DNA of 64,000 nucleotides from Actinomucor elegans (Eukaryota > Mucoromycota > Mucoromycetes > Mucorales > Mucoraceae), in assembly GCA_026027325.1 (NCBI GenBank), contig JAMSLZ010000005.1, positions 1,488,001 to 1,552,000 of the forward strand. The letters run 5' to 3'. The position numbers were made by a program, and so were the translations under genes. The notes below the pieces were generated by a model. It saw only the letters and a program-made list of their open reading frames with translations, was not told where the DNA came from and searched no databases. This document shows, piece by piece, positions 48,501 to 56,997 of this stretch. Position 1 is the first letter of the stretch. Each line of letters starts with the position of its first letter.

Positions 48501-48665
48501 TACATAAGGGTTACTGGCGAAATGACCTTGCTGAGATAGTGTAAGTTTCTGCTTTACTTGACTATATATATTGAAAGCACGTCGCATTCTGCAATTGATA
48601 ATATGCCTTCTTATTTCTTTTTTAGTAAAGTACTGTTGACACACTGGGCAGTTTTCACCAGGCAT
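45512..48665 (-). CDS. Tnp2-family CACTA transposase with N-terminal zinc finger
   Basis: 930 residues from six exons: 48038-48665, 47456-47963, 47025-47394, 46692-46950, 46348-46615 and 45512-46271. All junctions keep frame and no internal stop was seen. The start is MPGENCPVCQQYFTKKEIRR, a putative zinc finger (C..C, H, C). The Tnp2 core shows LSFHYDGFHPFDTGDNSMAI, NDIPPEQRFDPENRLIVAVI and PGPRKPYDIFSFLYPTIQEL, then IGDIPGLSELCLHAGHNSYH, GCRICKIKG, GLDEMHLWGMNIAKHIWSMM and a C-terminal region with NQHYLKHLSYIIFQLGPLRL. Acidic residues in YDGF, GDIPG and DEMHL are candidates for the DDE triad. The enzyme would excise and insert the element by binding its subterminal repeats. An upstream in-frame Met at 48737 could extend the N-terminus by 24 residues. 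Confidence 0.9.
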
Positions 48666-48737
48666 TATTCTTGTTGAAATAGGCGAAAGAGTAAAATAAA
48701 GGTAAAAGCGTTGGGACTCTGCACGTATTATATGCAC

Positions 48738-49278
48738 AGTTTTAGAGATGCGGTAAAAATTGAATAAAAAGCGAATAAATGAATTAAAACCGTTTTATGA
48801 GGTTTTATTGATCTAAAGTAAGTTTAGCTATCCTATCTAGCACGTATGTCTTGTATTTAGATTTCAAAGAAAATAGTCTCTTGGTAACAATCAAAGGTCT
48901 TTTTTAATATATGTTCACTCTGCATTAATTGTCCTTTCAGCGGTGATCCAAACTTCCCTCTTTAGATGGATGGTTAGATGAAACCCATTCCTTAATATAT
49001 ATATGCAGAGTGCCATATGTGCGTTTCACCACAAGAGAGATATCAATATTCGAGCAAGGTTTGTTTATTACGCATAATTACGTTACATTAGCTCTAATAG
49101 GTTCTGATTTTTTGTATATGATACCTAGCACTTCCTGGTAAGATTCTCCCGACACAGGCTATACCTATTAAGTTAAAGCCATTTTTAACTGCAGGGCTTA
49201 TGATATAAAGATGGTTCCACTACATGCATTTCTTTTGCACTCATTTCTTTCCATAAATTTTATAAAATCATTAGAATC
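48738..49278. promoter_or_regulatory. Divergent promoter region inside the CACTA element
   Basis: About 600 bp between the transposase start (minus) and the accessory gene start (plus). It has ATTTTATAAAATC just before the latter's ATG (near 49256-49268), a TATA-like element. No other gene. Confidence 0.5.
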
Positions 49279-49952
49279 ATGCCAGCTAACAGAAGACAAA
49301 TTAGACAGACCAGCCAATCCAGTCAATCCAGCAGCAGAGAAAACGACAGAGATCTTAACAGTCAAATAAATCTACCTCCACCTTGGATGGAAGATTTTAA
49401 ACAAGATCTCGTAAACTATTTCGATGAAAAGCTTCAACCCTCTTTAAACATAGGAAGCTCAAAAACTATCCCAGTGCCAAAGAAGCAAAGGAGAGTAAAT
49501 TCTAAAGTCTATATCCAATGCTTTTTAAAAGAACACCTAAAGGAGCCAGTGCCTAATGATGAAGATATCAGCAGCCTGATGGGAATACTTGATCAAGAAG
49601 CTTTCTCTTCAGTACTAACTTTTGCGCAGCAGAACCCAGAAGCTGCATGTAAAAGCTGGAGGCTGCTTTCTTCTCTTAATAAGCTCTCCATGATACAGTC
49701 GGCACTACAACAGTCGATAGCATCAGATGAACGGCTTGCTATCATCAACAAGTGTGTAAGATTTTGGCCTTGCGAGTTTCTTGTGCAAGAAAAATGGACT
49801 AACAGAAGCAAATATAACAGGAAGAAAGTGTAAGTGTACATTCTATAACTATTGCATATTGAATCAAAAGGAGAGAAAAATGAACACCCATTTGTAGGCT
49901 TCAAGCGGAAGGTGCGCAGTTAAGAAATGCAAGAAATCAAGGACTGCAGTAA
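49279..49952 (+). CDS. CACTA element accessory protein (TnpA-like position), unrecognised family
   Basis: 201 residues from two exons: 49279-49829 and 49898-49952. It starts MPANRRQIRQTSQSSQSSSR, a basic Ser/Gln-rich N-terminus, then NLPPPWMEDFKQDLVNYFDE, a basic patch (VPKKQRRVNSKVYIQ) and a helical part (LMGILDQEAFSSVLTFAQQN and WRLLSSLNKLSMIQSALQQS). It ends with CVRFWPCEFLVQEKWTNRSK and a polar tail. No known domain. CACTA elements usually carry a second gene whose product binds the subterminal repeats; position and basic character fit that role (inference). It is transcribed away from the transposase. Confidence 0.7.
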
Positions 49953-50106
49953 TATATCAGTAAATATAATTAGCTTAATATTATATACCCATTTTGTATC
50001 GTTTATCTTATTGAATAAAGAGTCATCATTACACATATGTTGTTTCATTATCTATACATGGTTAATACATGCAAAAAGGTTGAAATATAAGTGGTTGAAA
50101 TCATAG

Positions 50107-50345
50107 GAAGGTTAACATGCTTTTCGAGTGAATTGCAAGTGAATTGCAAGTTAACATGTTTTTCGAGTGAATTGCAAGTGAATTGCAAGTTAACATGTTT
50201 TTCGAGTGAATTGCAAGTGAATTGCAAGTTAACATGTTTTTCGAGTGAATTGCAAGTGAATTGCGAGTTAACATGTTTTTCGAGTTAATTTAAGGTGAAT
50301 TTCGGGTTAACCTGATTTTCAAGTGAATTGCAGGTGAATTGCAAG
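50107..50345. repeat. 39-bp tandem repeats in the right subterminal region
   Basis: Unit GTGAATTGCAAGTGAATTGC plus AAGTTAACATGTTTTTCGA, about four good copies then decayed ones. Each unit carries two GTGAATTGCAA motifs and one GTTAAC. A 65-residue open frame over it is only the repeat read through. Confidence 0.9.
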
Positions 50346-50424
50346 TTAACTTGAATTCACTCGAAACGGCAACGATTCTCCTGCAAACCGAGTTAACTTG
50401 AAATTCACTCGAAATTCACTCGAA

Positions 50425-50438
50425 TTTTTCCCATAGTG
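50425..50438 (-). repeat. CACTA right terminal inverted repeat
   Basis: TTTTTCCCATAGTG, followed by CTT (50439-50441). Confidence 0.93.
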
Positions 50439-50887
50439 CTTCTCTTTTTTTTTTCACATTTTAATGTGTTATTGTCACAGAAAACATATTTAAAAAATAT
50501 ACATCATATTAACAGGGTTTATAGACAATCTGATTATACATCAAATTACGTAACCGTTATATTGTATGAATGATGTTTGATTTGCTGTTTTATGCGATTT
50601 TTGTACTTAAAAAAAAGTACATAAAATATACTTATTAAGCTAATTATGACATAATGATAAAGGTATACCTAAAAATTAATATTTATAGCTTTAATATTAT
50701 ACGCCATGGTATCCTTTTCCCTTATCCTTTCCAGAAGCCTGATTGGTTAACGGTCATTGCCCAAATCTGTTTTACCCATCATTATTGGATTTCGATTATT
50801 TTGTAGATTGTAACTGAAAGCATAGAGCCAGCTAATGAAAAACTAAGAATATTTGATTGCTCATCAAAGGGAGAAAAAAAATGAGTC

Positions 50888-50889
50888 TT

Positions 50890-50930
<41 letters not shown>
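50888..50930. repeat. T9-A34 homopolymer pair
   Basis: Same T-run/A-run arrangement as in the DUF726 intron. Possible assembly or sequencing length error. Confidence 0.85.
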
Positions 50931-50933
<3 letters not shown>

Positions 50934-51085
50934 TGGTTATGCTTGAACTATATGTGATATTTTGGCTTTTTGTTTTGTAAATAATTATCAAAAAAACTAT
51001 ACATTGCAGGCAGCTTCGGATTATAAACCATAGCCAAATAAAACGCGATTGAAGCTTTGAGCACGTGGAAACAGAAGGCAAACCT

Positions 51086-51093
51086 TATAAAAG
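51086..51093 (+). promoter_or_regulatory. TATA-like element of the STS1-like gene
   Basis: TATAAAAG about 150 bp before the ATG at 51244. Plausible by sequence and distance only. Confidence 0.35.
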
Positions 51094-51243
51094 AAAAGTT
51101 GAATTTGAACGCGTTCTTTAAAATACGGGCGTTAAACCCGTCCCTCACGCATAATAAACCAGTCACTTTTCATCATCATTAAATGATTCGTTCTTCGATC
51201 ATTCGTAAGCTAGTTATCTCTGTTTATCATTAGCCCATTGCAC

Positions 51244-52484
51244 ATGTCTTCTTCCCCAAGTCAAAACAGTCTTTTTAGACAGCAACAGCACCTCTATCGT
51301 TCCGCCCATTATCTAGCCAAATCAAAAACACCAACATTATATACACCACCTTCTCACGATGGATCAATAAAAGGTGCATTCATGAAGCTACTGCTTGTTA
51401 ATACTGCGGCTTACTTATATACTTTTATCATTACTAGGACGTAAAAGACGTGCTTCTTACGAGGATGAAGAAATGGCAAACAGTGATACTATTGAATATA
51501 AACCACCAGTACAGTTACCACAGCAGCTTTCGAGCCCACCTCACTTTCGAGAAGACAATATTTTACATGCCACTAAACGAAATAGACTCAGTATCAAAAA
51601 GGAGTTTCCTATCAGTAAATTACTAGGTAAAAGATAATTATAGGGAAAGAAAAAACCCCAATACTTAACTCTTATCTATAGCTACTTTGGAAAAAGATAA
51701 ACTGATCGAGTTAATAAGCGATCTTGTTGATTCCAATCCCCACTTGAAAAATGAGGTCGATGCATTTATACCACCGCCTACAACACAGTCGATATCCCTT
51801 GTCATTGCAAATTTAGAAAAAAAGTTGGCAGATAGCTTCCCATTCAACAAGACTTCGGCCAGAGACGATTATAGCTATAACCGAGTTAAACCTTCACTGA
51901 TTGATATAGTGGTAAGATCTATCATCAAACGCAAATGCGTGCAATTTAGCTTATCTCCAATTCTAGAATGCACTCTTAGAATATGCAGATCACTTTATTA
52001 ATTCACCTGATGAACATCCTACTACTCTATTTTCGTACCTTCATTATGCTACCTGTGTAGCTCATCGATTACCAACTTGGGATAATGAAGGTAACTCTAT
52101 AGATTTAAACAGTTAATGTGAATGCATACTAACTGCCACATATAGCTCATAATCAAATCAAAAGAGATTTATATGCAGAATTGATTAGTTACTGGAAGAA
52201 AGCCATTGATATAGCTTCTTCGAAACTTGGTCAAGGCAAGATCTATGGTCGGCAAGTAGTTACTGAATGGGCTAAAGAGTAAGCAGGCTTATTGTATTAT
52301 CATGTATTACCTTCTTATCCATTTGTCTTGTAGGCTTGAACAGCATAATACTGAAACCCATGGTCAATTCAATGAGATTGTACAGCAGTTTAAAGAAAGA
52401 CTGGGATGGATTATTGGCGTTGATGATAATCAACACTCTCTATTTAACGTGCCAACTCATAGTAGAACAATAAATACTTGGTAA
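51244..52484 (+). CDS. STS1: Cut8/Sts1 family nuclear proteasome tethering factor
   Basis: 318 residues from six exons: 51244-51373, 51438-51626, 51682-51911, 51967-52090, 52146-52278 and 52334-52484. Cut8 (fission yeast) and Sts1 (budding yeast) hold 26S proteasomes at the nucleus. The N-terminus is polar; GRKRRASYEDEEM and KRNRLSIKKEFP are basic clusters suited to nuclear import. The conserved fold starts LEKDKLIELISDLVDSNPHL, FIPPPTTQSISLVIANLEKK, LADSFPFNKTSARDDYSYNR, VNALLEYADHFINSPDEHPT and runs to the helical C-terminus. I used the acceptor after TTCTAG at 51966, because the later one shifts the frame. Length is normal for the family. Confidence 0.88.
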
Positions 52485-53304
52485 CTGTATTAGTTGTAAA
52501 ACAGTAATAAAACAGCATAGTTTCATATCAAAGGTTGTTCATGTGGAGCTCCTTAACAGTACCTTATCTTTACCTTTTTTAAGGCGTGGTACATCAAGAT
52601 TGAATCAGGACAGCTTTAGATATAAAGTTTTCAAAGACATCCCCCTTTCCCAATTGTAATTGCATGCCCTTCAAACGTCATCAAGATGATTCTATTGCTA
52701 CACGAACGACGCTTTGCTTTGTATCTCAATCAAAAACTGTGCCCATTAGCAAATATGTAATATTGGTTCACGAGACAGCAAAAATAATAAGGCTTGCTAT
52801 ATAAAATGTATATACAGGTTCGTAATCATTATTTCATGTGCATTGTGCATGATGCTCACTTCTCTAGATTGACGTATGCTGCCTTATACATACATCGTTT
52901 GTGCTTTCATAGTGCTAACTGACATTTATATTTGATTATGATCTTGACTGTACGACGAGAGCATGTTTTCAAGCACGTCAAGCATAGTCTATCCCAAGTT
53001 TCGGTTGAGTATATAAGTCCTTGGGAGGCACTGAGCATTAACCAGCGCAGAAATCATTCTTTTCGCGTTTTGCTACTAAAATAAATTCTCTACTAAAGGT
53101 TATCATAGATGTAATAATCCATTCTGAAGAACGACTGCTTATCAAATACGGTTTATTATGATCATCGGTTGCGAGATCTAGGACGAGGCATCATCATTCC
53201 CAAATGGGGTCGAGTGATCTAAGGATCGTTAGGCTATAGAACAATGAAATGCATGCCATTAAAGCTAACCACGAAAATGTAGTATACTTGTTTCATCTTG
53301 ATCA

Positions 53305-53306
<2 letters not shown>

Positions 53307-53338
<32 letters not shown>
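53307..53338. repeat. T32 homopolymer
   Basis: Uninterrupted T-run; its length is likely unstable. Confidence 0.9.
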
Positions 53339-53342
<4 letters not shown>

Positions 53343-53373
53343 ATTATAATAGATACTTGAACATGTTATAATC

Positions 53374-53415
53374 ATTAAATGCAACATTAAGCTAGAATTT
53401 GTCGAGAAATTTTTT
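53374..53415 (-). repeat. Dispersed TGTCGCAT repeat copy (diverged)
   Basis: Reverse orientation: AATGCAACATTAAGCTAGAA, then TTTGTCGAGAAATTTTTT. It resembles the copy at 42990. Confidence 0.45.
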
Positions 53416-53869
53416 GATGTTTAAAAAAGCCCAATTTTGGTGACTATTAGTCCAAATATCCAAAAATTGTTTTGAAGAGTATAAAAATAGCTTGTTTAAG
53501 GTATGATTTATAAGTAATATAAGCTTAGCGCTTTTGTAGCATCTGAATATACTTGTATTTATTTTTTTCGCTTTAGGAAAAACGGTTTTTTATCAAATTA
53601 AACTCCATATGTTTAAAGGAACACAATAAGCATTTTACATCATAATTATGCTCCCTTGTATCATAGTGGACTAAACATATCCGTAACTTTTTTTTTTTTT
53701 TTTTTTTTTGGAAATTGAACCATTTCCAAAATCTCAGTAATTCTTGGCCAATTCAGATTTAATGTTATTTATGATGGTTTCACATGTTTGAAATGAACTG
53801 AGAAACAACTGAAACCGTGGGCTGTAAAGGGCTTTATAGATATATATATATGGATGGCTCTATTGATTT

Positions 53870-53935
53870 TTAGATCTGTTCCCGATCAATCTCGATCTAA
53901 TGTCGCATCATCAGATGGAATGTGCATGCATAGCA
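53870..53935 (+). repeat. Dispersed TGTCGCAT repeat copy
   Basis: TTAGATCTGTTCCCGATCAA, TCTCGATCTAATGTCGCATC and ATCAGATGGAATGTGCATGC. Confidence 0.65.
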
Positions 53936-54703
53936 TGAGCGACTACATCTGGTAAAACTAGAGATATCTCATGTACACATTAAATGTCTGTGCATATGTA
54001 TTGATTGATCATCATATTAATATTTGGACTTTCGCTTAATAAAAAAGTATTCAAGGGTGCTCAATTTGGTGATATGGTGGAACAATGGTTTTTTTGTTCG
54101 AATATGTCCAAGATTTTCTTTATTTTCCATATGCAGTTGATCATTTATTTAGAATGCACTGTAGGTCATTTGTATCTGAAGAGAGCTGCTTAGTTTTTAT
54201 TGATCTAAAAGGTGTAACCAGGACATCATGCATTCGTTGACTTGAAAAAAAAGTCACAGTTTAATCGTATGTCATTTGTATGTATGTGTGTGTACTTGCA
54301 TAACGCCTATTTCCAGCTGTTCCGTCGTTATGAAACATCGCCGAAATAGTAAATGATTTACATAGGATGAACGGCTTATGACTTATTATTTAGCTTTATT
54401 TGTCTTTACAAAGTAAATTGATACAATGGATACAAATCTTAACCAGTGTCATTTGTATGTAAGGCGCGCTTATATATCAAGTAATTTCGCGAGTATTTAC
54501 TTGTAAACATAACTCAATACGCGTGTCTAGCTTGCAAATTAAAACAAATAAAAATACTTCTGATTTTAATAAAACCAGTGATCGATAATGACGAGATATA
54601 CATGAGCGCAGCTGCAGCTTCTATACAAAAGGTTATAAACGAAATACCAGGATTGGAGAAAAGATTTCGCGTCATATTTCCTTGATTACACTGGACAAAG
54701 TCT

Positions 54704-54770
54704 CAGCTCCTCTTTCTTTCTTCTTTCTTTTTCCTTTTCTTTTTTCTTCTTCTTGGCCTTTTTAAACTGG
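54704..54770 (+). promoter_or_regulatory. Pyrimidine-rich leader of the PAS/GATA gene
   Basis: C/T tract with TTTCTTCTTTCTTTTTCC-type runs ending about 65 bp before the ATG. It is like the tract before the DUF726 gene. Confidence 0.4.
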
Positions 54771-54836
54771 GTCAAAAGTTCAAGCAGGGTCAACTTGCAA
54801 GTTTATCCAGTTCAGTAATCATAAAGATCTTTGTAC

Positions 54837-56531
54837 ATGCCATTAGCATCTTGTTTTTGGGCTTTACTATCCCTCGATAACTTTGAGTTTATACACCTTC
54901 CAAACTTTATAACTGACGCAGAAATCGCTCTTGGGAAATCAGCTGCTGATATCCTGATAAACCACTCTTTATTGGACTTTATTCACCCTGATGAGCTGTC
55001 TTTAGCTACAACCGATCTATTAAATTTTATTCGGACTAAGACTTTGGCAGGCGCTGTAACAAGGTAAGCCTCAATACGCGCTTTTTTTCTTCTTTGCTAA
55101 TATAAAATAGATGTCGCCTTCACAACATCAAGTCTGCCGTGTATCAAGAATACGGTTATGATGACATGGTAAGGTTACAATACGGTACAAACGCCCTGCT
55201 TAACATGTGATATCTAGACTAGTAGCTTACACAAATGGATCATTACCGACATAGTCATGTATACAGCCACCAATAAAACGATCTTGACTTTCTTTCATAC
55301 GCTGAAAAAGTCAGGTACGCCCAAAAAAAAAAAAAAAAAAGAAAAAGAAACGCGTAAATTCTGGCAATTTTTTTTGACAGTTTATAATAGAAAATGATAT
55401 TTGCGTGTACGAAAACCCTTGTTGTGGAAGCGAACAATTACATTTGAATGTACAGTCTACATGACACCGCATAAACAGCTCGAGACTAACTTTATCAGCA
55501 GGAATCCAATGTCATTTTGAACACCTTACAGCAATACTCTTTACCAATGACAATAGAGGATCCAGTGAGAATATTTCAAATCTATGATACGCATACAAAA
55601 CAGCTTTTAATATCTTGGCCGACTTCTGACAGCAACGGGTTGTACTACAATAGTCCGGCGCTAGAAGAAGGTATATTTGAATTGGTCAATAACATTACCG
55701 TACGAGAAATGGACAGAAGAGTACAAAGCCCACAATTAAAAGCCGATGCAGCTTGTACGCATCACACTCACTCAAATTCAACCGCAGTGCTAAAATCTTA
55801 TGGACTTTGCCAAGTTGAAAGAATCATCATTACCTACGGCAGCCTAACGTTTAGTTCCTTTCAAATCACTATGGTCAAAGATCAACGTTCGATTCGATCG
55901 TATCACCATTACATGTATTGCACTCCAAGCCCCAGTACTGCTACAGCGGATCAGTATAATATGATCTGGCAAAACAAAAGCAAAAGTAGCACAACAAGCA
56001 CGTAAGTTCCGTGAATTATAGTTTGCTTAGTTTAACTTTATTCCGTAGTCCTACCTTGAGGAAATCCAACATTAATGATATTCTCAATAATACACCGTCT
56101 ATAGTGGATACTGATACTATACCAATACAACAGCACCATATACCCCATCATGACAGCCGAAAAAATTATAATAATAACGATAATACTAATGAAATAGATG
56201 ACAATGAAGATACGAGTCGATCACCTTTACCAAGAGCTTGGCGTGGCCGATTTGGTGCTTATGAAAAGAAATGCGAAAATTGTCAAACCAATACAAGTCC
56301 AGAATGGCGTCGCGGCCCAAGTGGCCATAAAACGTACGTAAGAGTTTGAATATAATTTAATTCAAGTCTAACATTTCCTAAAGATTATGTAATGCTTGCG
56401 GTTTAAGATATGCTAGGCTAGTTGCAAAACAAGAACGTCAGCAACCAAAAGAAGAAGATGCGCCTCCAACATTGCTTGGATCTACTAGCACTAGTAGCAA
56501 GTTTAAAACTTTTAAATCAAGGAAACCATAA
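54837..56531 (+). CDS. White-Collar-2-like PAS domain and GATA zinc finger protein
   Basis: 458 residues from seven exons: 54837-55063, 55111-55168, 55218-55314, 55391-55449, 55499-56001, 56049-56333 and 56384-56531. The N-terminus is PAS-like: FITDAEIALGKSAADILINH followed by SLLDFIHPDELSLATTDLLN. There is no flavin-binding LOV cysteine motif (GRNCRFLQ), so it should not sense light itself. The C-terminus has a GATA finger, CENCQTNTSPEWRRGPSGHK TLCNAC, with an 18-residue loop (CX2CX18CX2C) as in White Collar proteins and a basic tail. WC-2 pairs with the photoreceptor WC-1 to drive light-regulated genes; Mucorales carry several WC-2 paralogues (known). I infer one of these. It is convergent with the mS33 gene, 101 bp apart. 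Confidence 0.82.
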
Positions 56532-56632
56532 TTATTATAATAAAAAAAAAGTGATATTATTATTTGTTTTGTTTTTTCTTTTTACTCGAATGAGACTCTA
56601 TTTACAACACTATGGATTCCAATATCCTTTCT

Positions 56633-56997
56633 CTATTTCTTCTTGTTGGAAGCACGTTTGCCTTGACCTAATCATCATGTTCATTAATAAAACATCAAAT
56701 CAACAAATTCACAATCAACTTACCCTTCTTGGGTGCGCCCTTTCCTCTTCTCTTTCTTCTGGCAATTTCATCAAGACGTTCTTTTTCTTCCAAGTTGACT
56801 AAACCAAGTTGAGGATACAATGCTTGAATGTCACGGAAATGAACGAGTTTTTGTGGATTATAGCTGGTCAATGAAGAGCCGATCAAACGCTGTCTCAATA
56901 TTTTGTTGCCGGTACGTGCGCATGTAGGATTATAGACATTGGAAAATATTTTACAAGACAATTGTGTCAACTGTGCAAGCTTTGTTGGTTGACTCAT
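56633..56997 (-). CDS. RSM27: Mitochondrial small ribosomal subunit protein mS33
   Basis: 102 residues from two exons: 56724-56997 and 56633-56667. It is a structural protein of the mitochondrial 37S subunit. The start is MSQPTKLAQLTQLSCKIFSN. Conserved points: RQRLIGSSLTSYNP, LYPQLGLVNLEEKERLDEIA and RRKRRGKGAPKKGQGKRASN, ending KKK. The unspliced frame ends in a non-conserved KLIVNLLI; the GTAAGT donor inside it and the GATTAG acceptor restore the typical GKGAPKKGQGKR tail, so I prefer the spliced form. Confidence 0.9.

Larger units (their letters stand above)
45202..50438. mobile_element. Complete CACTA (EnSpm/CMC, Tnp2-type) DNA transposon, 5237 bp
   Basis: The left end reads CACTATGGGAAAAA and the right end is its exact inverse, TTTTTCCCATAGTG. 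The element is flanked by CTT on both sides (45199-45201 and 50439-50441), the 3-bp target duplication typical of CACTA elements. Inside are a minus-strand spliced Tnp2-type transposase with an open frame, a divergent plus-strand accessory gene, and GTGAATT-rich subterminal repeats at both ends, including a 39-bp tandem array on the right. All parts expected for an autonomous copy are present; perfect termini and duplication suggest fairly recent insertion (inference). Confidence 0.93.
50439..51243. other. Spacer between transposon and STS1-like gene
   Basis: AT-rich with a T9-A34 run at 50888-50930. It contains the STS1-like promoter. No gene. Confidence 0.65.
52485..54836. other. Intergenic with dispersed repeats and T-runs
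   Basis: 2.35 kb without a supportable gene. It holds two TGTCGCAT-family copies (53374-53415 and 53870-53935), a T32 run (53307-53338), a T run near 53688-53709, and the pyrimidine-rich leader of the next gene. Confidence 0.55.

Noticed and set aside
50091..50288. 65-residue open frame of LTCFSSELQVNCK repeats
   Set aside because: It is the 39-bp subterminal repeat of the CACTA element read through; the repeat unit is a multiple of three, so it stays open by chance.
50107..50345. CRISPR-like regular repeat array
   Set aside because: Units are head-to-tail without unique spacers, inside a eukaryotic transposon end.
51912..51988. Acceptor ATATGCAG at 51988 for the STS1-like gene
   Set aside because: It shifts frame and meets a stop; the earlier TTCTAG at 51966 gives NALLEYADHFINS in frame.
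56695..56723. Unspliced C-terminus of mS33 (KLIVNLLI)
   Set aside because: Splicing restores the conserved GKGAPKKGQGKR tail, so the unspliced end is intronic.
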